The translations under genes and the position numbers were made by a program. A stretch of 64,000 bases of DNA from Prunus persica. Taxonomy: Eukaryota > Streptophyta > Magnoliopsida > Rosales > Rosaceae. The notes beneath the pieces are model-generated. The model made no database searches and was not told the DNA's origin. It saw nothing but the letters and a program-made list of their open reading frames with translations. Within the stretch, counting starts at the first letter, position 1. Every line of letters begins with the position of its first letter. Positions 48,985 to 59,057 of this stretch are shown piece by piece. The DNA lies in the NCBI RefSeq assembly GCF_000346465.2, contig NC_034014.1, positions 26,545,600-26,609,599 on the forward strand, given 5' to 3'.

Positions 48985-49435
48985 AATTAGAACCTGTTCT
49001 AGTATGAAATAACATTGGGTCCACCAACCCCCTAGAAATCCAATTCAACAAAGGCAATATATAGCAATAAATAAACACTAACAAAAAAGAAAAAAGAAAA
49101 AAGAAAATATAAACCTGCTTCCTCCAGGAAACTTTGTTAACTGGGTAATAACAATGTATGGAAGAGATCCGTTCTCTACTTTAACTGGGTTAGAAGGTTT
49201 GTTCCTTTTTCTTTTTCATCATCTTTTTTATTTTACAAGGGAAGAAACAAATGTTAGGGATTCGGGATTGAGATAAACCAAGCAAAACAAAAGTGAGAGA
49301 TAAACCTGGAAACCTGATTCTTTCAGCAACTCTGACAACGCTTCCATCTATCTGATTCCGTCGAAGAAACAGAACTAGGGATTTGGGATTGAGGAGGATA
49401 CATGCCTGTGTATGATGTATCGACCGAGTTAGTTG
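48985..49435 (-). pseudogene. Flanks of an F-box gene copy with the coding sequence missing
   Basis: 48988-49020 matches the 3' end of the intact F-box gene (51360-51393), including the last codons before its stop (ISY then TAG). It passes directly at 49021 into ccacc plus sequence matching the 5' flank of the same gene from 52836. That similarity then runs on to about 49435 (= 53187), for example gaagagatccgttctctact and gataaacctggaaacct. About 1440 bases, almost the whole coding region, are absent at the junction. Confidence 0.75.
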
Positions 49436-50180
49436 TTTTATTCGTGCTCGGCTCGTGGGCCGGGTGCCATCTCGCTTGACCACTTTTTCGGCTTTGGACT
49501 GGTTAACAGTACCATGCACAAAGCTTTAGTGAAAACCATTAATTTTATGTGAGAATCAATGTCAGCCATCCAAACTGTGGGCCAAGTCACGGGTACATCC
49601 GTAGCTTATATTATGCTTTTTTAGTTAAACTCGTGTAAATGAACGAATAGTATTTGCGTGAAGCCATTGTGCAACAAAATGCTAGGACACAACTATGATA
49701 TATTCACTAATCCGTAATTGGATTAAGAGGAATTAAAATGAAGAGGAGTTGGATTGAGAAAAATTAGATCCTGAATTTCTATTGAAATTGTTTACTAAAA
49801 CATATGAAATTGGGGTATGAGTAAAATGTCCTTATTGTTGAGTTAAAGTACATGAAAATTTTAAAAATTTCAAAATTGTGTGAGGATATAATGGATTAAA
49901 AAAAATCAAATTCCTAATGGATTAGTTCTTCAGGAATTAGAATACCACCTCCTATCCAAGAATTGAATTCCTCAAAAATCAGGAATTCAATTCCTAATTT
50001 TGTGTGGACCTCACTTACTTTTCAATTCCTTGATATGCATTAAGCGCAGGAATCCTCCATAGGTGAAATTAAATTCCTGATTAGTAAACAAACCATTATT
50101 AGAGAAATTTTACAGTATAAATAGTAATAGAAAGTTACGTTGGGCATACTTAAGATCGAAGCATGCACTTTTTCTTTCAA
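49436..50180. other. Spacer with a probable MITE relic
   Basis: Between about 49700 and 50100, ggaattaaaatgaagaggag and repeated ggaattcaattcct-type palindromic pieces, ending gattagtaaacaaaccat, resemble a MITE, but the termini are unclear. No gene. Confidence 0.35.
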
Positions 50181-50776
50181 GGCTTATTTGTTGAAATGCC
50201 CTTTGTGGTTTCCAAATAGTCTTAGTTTGCCCTAGCATTTCAAATGACTCAATTTTCCCCCTGAACTTCCATTCCGTGACCAAGGTTGCCTCATTCCGTG
50301 AACAAGGTTTTAGATAAAATCATTAAATAAGCTGAAGTGACATGAGTATTTTGGTAAATTTAACTATTAAAAAATAAATATAAAAATGCTTGAAATTATT
50401 TAAAATATGTATATTAAAAAAAAAGATAAAAATATCTCCTTTTTTTTTTCCTTCGTAATCGTTAGTCCCCAAAGGTGGTGAGGGCTAACGATTGAGGGAG
50501 AAAAAAAAAAGATGGGATTTTTTTAATCATAATTTTTTTAAACCTATTTTAAATAATTTAAAGCATTTTTTTATATTTAATTTGAATTTTGAAAAGTTAA
50601 ATTTATCACAATACTCGTGCCACGTCAGTTGATTTAACGGTTTTCATATGAAAACTAATAGAATGGGGCAACTTGGTGATGGAATGGAAGTTAAAGGGGA
50701 AATTGAGTCATTTGGAACTTCAAAGAGCAAACTACAACTATTTGGAAACCAGATTGAGCATTTCAACAAATAAGCC
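50181..50776. mobile_element. Mutator-like MITE with 9-bp target duplication
   Basis: Left end ggcttatttgttgaaatg and right end catttcaacaaataagcc are exact inverses, and pairing continues through gtggtttccaaatag / ctatttggaaaccag and aatgactcaatttt / aaattgagtcattt. ttctttcaa lies directly outside both ends (50172-50180 and 50777-50785). A 9-bp duplication is the hallmark of Mutator-like elements. 596 bases, AT-rich core, no coding capacity. Confidence 0.85.
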
Positions 50777-50795
50777 TTCTTTCAAATAGACATAA

Positions 50796-51064
50796 TGTCA
50801 CATCCCGGGATCAGCTCCGCCGTAGCACGATATTGTCTGCTTTGGGCCCCCCTCTTTGCCCTCACGGTTTTGTTTCTGGGAACTCACGAGCAACTTCTCA
50901 GTGGATCACCTATCCTGGGATTGCTCTAGCCCAAACTCGCTTAACTTCGGAGTTCCCATGACTCCGAAGCCAGTGAGCTCCCAAAAGGCCTCGTGCTAGA
51001 TGGAGGCAGGCATGTACATACAAGGCACATCACCCCTCTCTTTTAGTCGATGTGAGATGTTACT
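50796..51064 (-). mobile_element. Cassandra TRIM solo LTR (5S rRNA-like) 1
   Basis: On the minus strand the LTR contains a 5S-rRNA-like stretch (about 50965 to 50880): gaactccgaagttaagcgag, then gcaatcccaggataggtgat, matching the conserved GAACTCCGAAGTTAAGC and GGATGGGTGA blocks of 5S rRNA. Terminal tgtcac ... gttact is close to the TG..CA rule. The 5-base duplication cataa flanks it (50791-50795 and 51065-51069), so it inserted as one element and recombined to a solo LTR. It lies 10 bases beyond the neighbouring MITE duplication. Confidence 0.85.
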
Positions 51065-51371
51065 CATAAGTTCCAAAGAAAAGAACTAATTAAAATATAA
51101 AAAATAAAAAATAAACAACCACGAACGTAGATATTTAGTGCAAAGGAAACAACAGTAAAAAAGAAAAGCCAAACATAAACGCAGATAATTTTCAGAGGGC
51201 GGGATATTGGAGTGAATCTAAAACCTCTTCCGAGAACTTGTATAGAGAAGGATTTCCCGCCTCTGAGTCTCTGGAAATGTTTCAAGAGGGAGTTCCATGG
51301 GAAGAGGAAAATTCAGAAAAAGAGAGAAAATAAAGCCCAAATAATGCTAGTTGGAACCAACCCAAGCTGTT

Positions 51372-52757
51372 CTAGTATGAAATAGCATTGGGTTGATCAA
51401 GTAAAACAATGCTCTCTACAAAAGAATCCATGAAGAGGTAGGACTTGGTGCAGCTCCCTTCCACTCGAAAATCCTCGAATTGTTTGGTGTTAGGGTCCAT
51501 CGACCGACAAAATTGTCCATCACGCCCACCCCGATGCAACGCGAGCACTACTTGGCCACTCTTTCTGAAACCAAGCGGCCCGACCACAACTTCTTGCGGG
51601 GATATAGTGAATAATTTAGCCCAGGATCCTGCAACACCATACTCTTTCATCACCCACATGTGAACACGAACACAATCCATATTTTTGTGACGTCTCTCAA
51701 AAAAAGCAAGGGAGTCCCGGTATCTTGAAAGATCGGAAACCTCTTTTCTCACGTATACGAGATGGGTGGCGTACGACTTCTTACTCCTTCTCACAGCTGT
51801 TTTGGGCATGAGGATCTTGCCAAATAATTCAGTGGACAAATCAAATGACACAATGAAACTGTTTTCCTCGTCCCCATGAATCCAATGCAGAACACCATTA
51901 AGAAAAGCAGCGTGCCTTTGAGTAAATTCTCCAAGCGAGAATTTTGCAGGAACAACATCATCACTAAGCCTCTTCCAGGAGCCGCTGGATAAGGACCAAA
52001 TCTCAACTGCACGCCTAAAGCCGAGATAACTACTAACACTTCTCAAAACCTTATAGTCGTTGGTAAGTGAATCGTATCCAAATGCATAGCTCGATTTATA
52101 TTTATTTGGGTTCCATGTAACCTTAACTTCCGTTAAGTTAACAACACTAGGCGGAGGCAAAATCACAAACTTCCTAATACAAGGGTTCCAAATTAATGTG
52201 GAAGTGTAACCATGCAGGCATACGAGCCCGTTACATGTTCCGACCACCTCTTCACAGCAATATTTCTTTTTATGACTTTCTTTAATTTGATTGTAAGCAG
52301 TTTCGAATGGATTTAGAAGCTTGGAATACTCACTGAAAGAAGGGCTACTATCCCAATGCAGCGAGAAAATACGTGCTTTTTCTCTGTCGCTGTAATAGTT
52401 AATCAGTAGGAGCTGACCATCGTCGTTTTGCTTCTTGGATTGAATGATTGTGCGGTTGAGGCGGGTGTGGATGAAGGCAGAGCTTTGGATTAGAGACCTC
52501 CATGATTTGCACACTGCGGTGCATGTGAGTAGAGATCTGATGGGCAACAACAGCAGGATGTCGTGGATGATATCTTCAGGAACGTTAACTCTGTTATCCG
52601 ATGGCACTGCTTCCGTCCATCTAATTCTTTTTTTTCGCCTGGTCATTCCTGCCGTGCATCTAGTTCTTTTTTTTGGCCTGGTCATTGCTTCCGTGCATCT
52701 AATTCTTTTTTTTGGTTTGGTTGCTTCAGGAACCTTGCCCACTGAGATTGTTTCCAT
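51372..52757 (-). CDS. F-box protein with FBA (CPR1-like) domain
   Basis: Single exon, 461 residues, stop TAG. I use the ATG at 52757; the frame upstream only offers TTG. Residues about 12-55 hold three imperfect 16-residue repeats of the type PKKRTRCTAGMTR, strongly basic. The F-box follows (NVPEDIIHDILLLLPIRSLL ... CKSWRSLI). The FBA region begins with CNGLVCLHGYTSTLIWNPC and continues with YAFGYDSLTNDYKVLRS, VEIWSLSSGSWKRL, HAAFLNGVLHWIHGD and MKEYGVAGSWAKLFTI. This is the plant CPR1/CPR30-type family: the F-box docks onto SKP1 in an SCF ubiquitin ligase, while the FBA part picks the substrate, which is unknown here. The basic repeats are unusual and may act as a nuclear signal (inference). 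No in-frame stops. Confidence 0.93.
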   Translation of the reverse strand: METISVGKVPEATKPKKRIRCTEAMTRPKKRTRCTAGMTRRKKRIRWTEAVPSDNRVNVPEDIIHDILLLLPIRSLLTCTAVCKSWRSLIQSSAFIHTRLNRTIIQSKKQNDDGQLLLINYYSDREKARIFSLHWDSSPSFSEYSKLLNPFETAYNQIKESHKKKYCCEEVVGTCNGLVCLHGYTSTLIWNPCIRKFVILPPPSVVNLTEVKVTWNPNKYKSSYAFGYDSLTNDYKVLRSVSSYLGFRRAVEIWSLSSGSWKRLSDDVVPAKFSLGEFTQRHAAFLNGVLHWIHGDEENSFIVSFDLSTELFGKILMPKTAVRRSKKSYATHLVYVRKEVSDLSRYRDSLAFFERRHKNMDCVRVHMWVMKEYGVAGSWAKLFTISPQEVVVGPLGFRKSGQVVLALHRGGRDGQFCRSMDPNTKQFEDFRVEGSCTKSYLFMDSFVESIVLLDQPNAISY

Positions 52758-52835
52758 TGATCTGATTAACAATCTCTCTAATTCAAGTTTTCTTTTTGCT
52801 CTGAATATGGGGCTGGGGAGAATATATAGACGTTT

Positions 52836-53190
52836 CCACCGACCCTTCTACAAATCCGATTCAACAAAGGAAATATAGCAATAAATAAATACTAAAAAAT
52901 ATAAAATATAAATCTGTGGTTTCTTCGGAATTTTGTTCACTAACAATGCTATTTGAGTTTAACTAGGTAACAATGTTTGGAAGAGATCCGTTCTCTACTT
53001 TAACTGGGTTTAGAATGTTTGTTCCCTTTTATCTCTCATCATTCTTTTAAGGATTTGGGATTTAGATAAACCAAGCCAAAAAAAGAAAGAAAGAGATAAA
53101 CCTGGAAACCTGGTTCCTTCAGGAACTCAACAAAAGTAGGGATTTGGGATTGAGGAGATTATATGCCGATGTTTCGACCGACTTAAGTAT
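52836..53190 (-). other. 5' flank of the F-box gene, duplicated at 49.0-49.4 kb
   Basis: Promoter/leader segment present twice in the window. A pre-leader TATA-like atatata sits near 52822 and the shared stretch runs to about 53187. No gene. Confidence 0.7.
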
Positions 53191-53704
53191 TATATATACC
53201 CATCTTTATCTCCGTTGAGTATTTTTCTCACATCCTCTTCATGCAATATTCAAATTGGGGATTCTTCATTACCACCTTCGTTAGGGAATGAGTTCCCCAA
53301 TCCTTCCCATAGCGAAAAAATAAAATAAAAACAAAAACCTACTTTTTTGAACGAGAAAAAAACATTATGAGCACAGCATATCCATTAATTCAAGAGATAT
53401 TTAGTCATATACTCATTCTTAGCACTAATAAGATAGATAAACTCTACACCATTAAATTTCTATAAACAAACCCAAAAAATACCAAAAAAATGAAAGCTGG
53501 CCCTATTAAATTTAATTTTGATTATTAAATTACTTTCATGCCTTATTGAGTGTTTTGGAATTTTTTTATGAGATTTTGGGGTTGGGTCTATTTTAAGAAA
53601 TCTATGGCAGTTTTGCAATTTAAAAGAAGTTAAAAGCCTTTTTGTTATATCATAAATGGGCTTTGGGTGTGTTTCTAAAGTCTATTCCATAGAGGTTTTT
53701 TTTA
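53191..53704. other. Gene-free AT-rich stretch
   Basis: No coding exon, repeat or element recognised. Confidence 0.4.
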
Positions 53705-54490
53705 AAAGGTTAAATGTCATTTTTGATACCTGTAGTTTAGCACTTCAACCATTTTTGACCTGTAGTTTCAATTCCGTCAATTTTAACCATGTAGTTTCAT
53801 ATTTGTAGCAATTTAAGGACAAGTTAGTATTCTTGTCAATTTCATTGACGATGCAATGGGCAATTTCGCCAACCCAAAATCCTTGAGCATAAAAGCTCAT
53901 CTGTAACTCCCCTAATTTCATATTAGGGCTTGAAATTGGTCATTTGGATTTAGGGTTCTTCAAAAATTGGGATTAGTGGTTGAATTTCGAGCCCTAATAT
54001 AAAATTGGAAGAATTTCAAACCGGCTTTTACACTAAAGGTTTTGGGTTGACGAAATCACCCATTGCATCTTTGAAGAAATTGACAAGAATACTAACGTGT
54101 CCTTGAATTGCTACAAATACTTAACTACAATGGAAAATTTTGTCACATCCAGAGATCGACTCCGCCGTAGCACAATATTGTCCGTTTTGGGCCCCCTCTC
54201 TGCCCTCACGGTTTTGTTTCTAGGAATTCACGAGCAACTTCCCAGTGGATCACTCATTCTGGGATTGCTCTTGCCCCAACTCGCTTAACTTTGAAGTTTT
54301 CATGACTCCGAAGCTAGTGAGCTCTCAAAAGGCCTCGTGCTAGATGGAGGCGGGCATGTACATATACGGCATATTACCCCCTCTTCGTTGGTCAATATGG
54401 GATGTTACAAAATTGACGGAATTGAAACTACATGAACAAAAGTGGTTGAAGTGCCAAATTACAAGGACCAAAAGTGACTTTTGGTTTTTT
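53705..54490. mobile_element. Long foldback element interrupted by an LTR
   Basis: The left arm (about 53705-53955) and right arm (about 53960-54140 plus 54410-54490) are inverted copies: left gtagtttcaattccgtcaat, right attgacggaattgaaactac; left gacaagttagtattcttgtc, right gacaagaatactaacgtgtc. The centre is about 53958. Removing the Cassandra LTR at 54141-54409 restores the right arm. No coding capacity. Confidence 0.8.
54141..54409 (-). mobile_element. Cassandra TRIM solo LTR (5S rRNA-like) 2
   Basis: 269 bases, the same length as LTR 1 and similar to it throughout. It has the same 5S-like block (minus strand) but with gaaaacttcaaagttaagcg, more decayed. Ends tgtcac ... gttaca. aaatt lies on both sides with one extra T on the left, consistent with a 5-base target duplication inside the foldback arm. 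Confidence 0.82.
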
Positions 54491-55002
54491 TATAAATAAT
54501 TTGGGCTCCTATATTTGGTATAATAGTGAATCTCCCTTGATTCAATTTTTATTAACTAAAATTTAGACTGCTTAAAAAATAATTGATACATATCAAAACT
54601 ATATGTCCAAAACATTATCATTATAAAGTTAGAACCACCATCACTGATCTTAATAATATATATATATATATAAAATAAATTTTATATATTCTAAACAGGG
54701 CGGGTTTGGGTTTGGTATTAGAATACCATCCCCAACCCTCATTGAACACTATAACAGGAAAAAAAAAAATCATTAAAGAATTTCCAATTTTGGCAAGATG
54801 CCCCATTTTATACCCAGATAGTAAAGTCGTTTATATACAAGTTAAGAAAGCCCATTTCCATTACATAGAATAAGCTACAGTGTCTGACAAAAAAAGAATA
54901 AAATGCATTGTTCTTCACGTCTCTCTTGTGGCTGCATATTAGCTTATAATCAGTGTTTTCCTAACATATTTATTTACTCCACAAATTCAATTGAGTCCAA
55001 CT
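54491..55002. other. Gene-free AT-rich stretch
   Basis: TA microsatellite near 54655-54672. Nothing else recognised. Confidence 0.4.
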
Positions 55003-55692
55003 TAGGATTGCCATTTGTCCCATGGGCTCATGGCCGATGGGGGTCTGCCATGCCAATTGAGAAAAAGCTCAGCCCGACCTATTAGTTAGTGAGTTGGGTT
55101 TGGGCTTAGGTGCTTAAAGTTTAGTCCAACTCATAGACCCAGGCCCGTTTGAGCCCACAAAGGTCCAACTCGTCCCACTCATCAAAGCTAGGCCCGTAGG
55201 TCAAGATTTAATTATATTATATATATATAACTTAATATATTGGGTTTATTATATTATATTATATTATATATATACAACTTATTATATTTCCTTCTCTGTT
55301 GCTAAAGAATGAAATGAAATAGAGACATACACAAGGGGTTTCAATTCAAACCCCTACCATTTTTATCCTACTCCCACACCTTATTCACTAGGCTACATAA
55401 AACTTTATGATTATATGCTACACCATTTGATATTTATATATGCTACAGACACATCTCATCGAGTAAAGGCACATCAGATCTTCTCTTTGTAATTTTTTAT
55501 TTTTTTATCTTTTCTATCAAGCGATGCATGTCCATTTTTTAATTAATACTTGCACAAACTCCAAATGGCCCCCGCAAATCCTGGGTGACATGTCTAAGAC
55601 AAATCCCCGCAAATCCAACAATCTCCGTAATAGACATGAGAAAGAAGAGGGAAACCAATGCCATTATTAATCATTATTAATGAAAATCTGTG

Positions 55693-56437
55693 CCATGGGC
55701 GGTTTTACCCACAGGGCAGGGTGGGCTTCTGCCGAGCCCAAAATTTTCAAAAAGACAAATAGCTAGATATGTTTATCCTAGCCCAAAAGAAAGGTTGAAA
55801 TCCTATTTATATCTACCCAGCCAAAATAAATAAATAAACCCTATTTCTATCTTCATTGTACTACAAAGTACGCTTCACTTGTCCTACTGAAATTTTTCCC
55901 ATCATGCTTTTCTTATAGACTGAAACTTTCCTTTGAACAATGAACATTTTCTCTTTTTCTCTTTCTCCTCGCTATCTTTCTCCAGTCATCTTCTTCATGA
56001 TTCTCTCTTTTTTCTTTGATGTGTCTTTATTGTAGAATTTGAGTTTGTTATGATAAATTGAATTTAAAGCTTGTCGAATTAGGATTTCTGAATTGAATTG
56101 GGGCATGTGAAATAAGAGCTTTGAATTGTGAATTAAGTTCCTCAAAGTTGGAGAAATTATATAATATGTTCTTTTAAGCCCAAAAGGATTTTTTTTTTTT
56201 TGGGTCAAAATGGTTTATTAAGGTTCAAATGAATGTATGATATTTTTTAAGCCCAAAAGTGGTCTTCATTTTCTTTTAAAAAAATTACATATTTAATGTT
56301 GAGTGCATGTACATAAGGGGCCACAATTTAGAATTTGGCCTTGGGCCTTTGAAAATTATGATCGGCTCTGTTCATTCGTATAATTGAGTTTAGTGTGTAA
56401 GTTTTGCCCGATCTATTATCAAATCTTGGATCCACCA
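55693..56437. mobile_element. hAT-like element nested in the foldback
   Basis: Left end tgggcggttttacccacagg followed by gcagggtgggc. The right side contains two hAT-type ends read inversely: cagagccgatcataatttt (to 56371) and cagtggtggatccaagattt (to 56437). Repeated aagcccaaaag motifs lie inside. Exact ends are uncertain and no transposase is present. Confidence 0.5.
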
Positions 56438-56450
56438 CTGATATGAACAC

Positions 56451-56774
56451 CTAATTAAGTTTATATATACAGTTTGAATATAACTCGATATTAACCTGTT
56501 GTTGGAGAGCAAAAATTTGTGAAACGCATCCATATGTAGAATCTTCAAGCTCGACGTAAGCTTCATAAGCTATCGTCATCGCAACTCCTCAACGTTCGCT
56601 GGTGAAAAGATTAGATAAAAGCTTGGATATACTGGATGCGCCAAAAACCATGTGCGCGGGTGCAAAATGGGCATTAGCATCTTCGTTGCTGGAATATGGT
56701 GCATAAATGCAGCCACTCACACAATTTCTTCTCAAATATTTGTAGGCTTCACATGGGATATCAGAACCAAACAT
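56451..56774 (-). pseudogene. LBD (LATERAL ORGAN BOUNDARIES domain) gene fragment, disrupted
   Basis: The frame from ATG 56774 has the class I LBD layout: zinc-binding block PCEAYKYLRRNCVSGCIYAP, the GAS block FGASSISKLLSNL, and, after an in-frame TGA at 56589-56591 (codon 62), [18 protein letters not shown] followed by [11 protein letters not shown], which corresponds to the family's AYEAxxRxxDPVYGC and leucine/glutamine coiled-coil start. LBD proteins are plant transcription factors of organ boundaries and lateral roots. Two lesions are visible: the second zinc-binding Cys of CxxC is Tyr (C-E-A-Y), and the premature stop. The coil is cut at 56451. It sits between the nested hAT-like element and the right arm of the foldback. 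Confidence 0.75.
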
Positions 56775-57501
56775 GGCTGCAAGAAGAAAGAGGAAGAGAG
56801 AACTGTCGCACATATTTTCCTTAATAATGATTAATAATGGCATTGGGTTCCCTCTTCTCTCTCTTATATGTTACGGAGATTATTACTGGATTTGAGGGGA
56901 TTGATCTTAGACCTATCACCTGGGATTTGCAGGGGCCTGTTGGGGTTTGTGCGAGTATTAATTAAAAAATGGACACGTATCGCTCGATGGAAAAGACAAA
57001 AAATTAAAAATTAAAATAAGAATAATAACATAGAGAGAATCCGATGTGCCTTTACTTGATGGGATGTATCTGTAGCATATACAAATACCAAATGATGTAG
57101 CATATAATAATAAAGTTGTCTGTAGCATGGTGGATAAGGTGTGGGAGTGTGATGAAAGTGCCCTAATGTGTGTCTTCATTTCCTTTCATGTTTTAGCAAG
57201 AGATAAGAAAATATAATAAGTTATATATATATATATATAAAATATAATTAACCCAATATAATAAGTTACATATATATATAATATAATTAAATTTGGGCCT
57301 ACATGCTGGGCTTTGATGGGATGGCCGGGTTGGGCTTTTTGGGCTCAAACAAGACAGGCTGGGCTTTTAGCACTTAAGCCCAAGCTCAGCCCACTAACGG
57401 GCCGAGTCGGGCTGGCCCATGGTCCATAACAATGATAAAATGAGCCGGGGCAGACGGGCCCCCATTGACCTATGAGCCCATGGATTAAATGACGATCCCT
57501 A

Positions 57502-57800
57502 CCTTTCTACCCCTTATTGCTTGAGAAAGTACTAGCAGATGTGGAGTGAGATTTTGTTCCTAAAAACATGGCCTAGGGAATACAACAAGATTAGACTTAA
57601 TTTATCTCTATAGACAACTAGCAGGGTTGGTAAAAGTCCACTTTAATTCCATTAGAATCTATGTATCTAAATGAAACAGAATTTCAAGGCAGTGACAATA
57701 AATAACTAAGCATTTAGTTTGAGTTCATATATTCAGTTTTCCCTTCATCAAGTGCCAAGACTATGAACAATAACAACCCAACTGCTTCTAGTGAAAAAAA
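57502..57800. other. Spacer
   Basis: No feature recognised. Confidence 0.4.
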
Positions 57801-58140
57801 AACTAAAAGATAAAGACCTGCGAAGATAAACTGATATGACCAAGCCAAGGGCTAAAACTTGTAATTGCCAACATGCTGAAGTTCTAATTGTTAATATTCT
57901 CAATGCGGCTAGCTAAATCAGTCTTCTGCTATACTTGAATTACAACAGCAGACTAGGAAAGAGTTGGGAACGAAACTGTTTCACTCCAACTAGCAAAGAA
58001 ATCAAAATCAGCATAAGTCTCATGCACCAATTGTTGCAATTGCACTAGTACAGGCAAAACCTTGGTGCCTTGGAACATTTGAATTAGGAATTTCAGTGAA
58101 CAACACAACAATGCACATATGAACAGCTGGATCAAACTGC
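57801..58140 (-). pseudogene. Possible terminal exon of an unidentified gene
   Basis: On the minus strand, an acceptor atttttgcag at about 58140 is followed by an open frame ending TAG at 57953. It reads LFICALLCCSLKFLIQMFQG and then TKVLPVLVQLQQLVHETYAD and FDFFASWSETVSFPTLS. The downstream 150 bases look like a 3' UTR. No upstream exon was found, so it is probably an orphan fragment. The family is not recognised. Confidence 0.25.
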
Positions 58141-58575
58141 AAAAATTTATATAACTTCTTATCTATACAAGGTCAAAATTCAGCCAAATCAACAAAACCA
58201 AATTCACACAACCATAGTCATTTATTCATTTGTGGTAAGGAGCAAGATAGCAGGGTGTAGGGTGTAAGGTGTGAGGTTGATGGGGAATTTTTTTTTTTTT
58301 TTTTCTTATGTTAGGTGTGTATTTAGGGGTAGTTTAGGAACATAATGGGTTTTTCTAAAAAATTGTGAAATTTTGAATTCGAAGTTGGGTGAACAAAGAG
58401 ACATGCGGGGTTTAAATAGAAAAACCCTTTATAAAATGTTGATTTCACAAAGAGTTATTTACACTAACATCAAAGGGTGGACCGATGAATTTTTCAATAG
58501 GTGGGCCAGTAATAATAATAATAATATAGAATTACAAAAGACTGAAAGAAAAACACATATTTTGTCTTATCCAAC
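58141..58575. other. Spacer
   Basis: T tract at 58289-58304 and ataataata near 58511. No gene. Confidence 0.4.
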
Positions 58576-58995
58576 TGTTGGGGGCTTTTGTTGAGAGCTA
58601 CAATGGGCTTGTTGGACTACTGCAAAGTAGATCGAGCTCTCTTGCGCCCCTATCCGAGTTTGCGGCACCAGGTCCCAAAACACCTTGAAAGAGTTGAAAC
58701 CTTAGGGAGTGCTTTGGTCTTCTTCAATGGCTCTTCAGTACATTGAAAGTTTTGATGAGAAAGGTACATCAGCTACTGTGAAGCTATTGCTTAATGATAG
58801 AGGTAGAGCAGATGATGCGGGGTTTGCTTGAAACATAGTGGAACAGGTGTTCCAGCAGCTGCTACTTGTTTGACTGGGCTTCCGGCAGCTTGACGAATGC
58901 TTGGTCGCACCTTTGGATTTCTCACCAAAAAGGTGATGCCCATGATTTCAACTCGGCTTCAGAAAATAATTGTTTCAGATCTGGAATAGGATTTT

Positions 58996-59057
<62 letters not shown>

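Larger units (their letters stand above)
55003..57501. mobile_element. Large foldback transposon with about 690-bp arms
   Basis: The left arm 55003-55690 and right arm about 56815-57501 are inverted copies. Outer parts: ccatgggctcatggccgatg / catgggctcataggtcaatg. Middle: ctcccacaccttattcacta / ctcccacaccttatccacca. Inner: aatgccattattaatcatta in both. The ends resemble TAGGGAT-type hAT ends, but I see no clear target duplication. The 1.1-kb centre holds another hAT-like element and a broken LBD gene, so the element carries host sequence. Confidence 0.8.

Noticed and set aside
50880..50965. Genuine 5S rRNA gene
   Set aside because: Only internal 5S blocks are conserved, and they lie in a 269-bp LTR-like unit with target duplications, as in Cassandra.
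50796..54409. The two Cassandra LTRs as the ends of one 3.6-kb element carrying the F-box gene
   Set aside because: Each LTR has its own flanking duplication (cataa versus aaatt), and the second sits inside a foldback arm whose sequence resumes right after it. They are independent solo LTRs.
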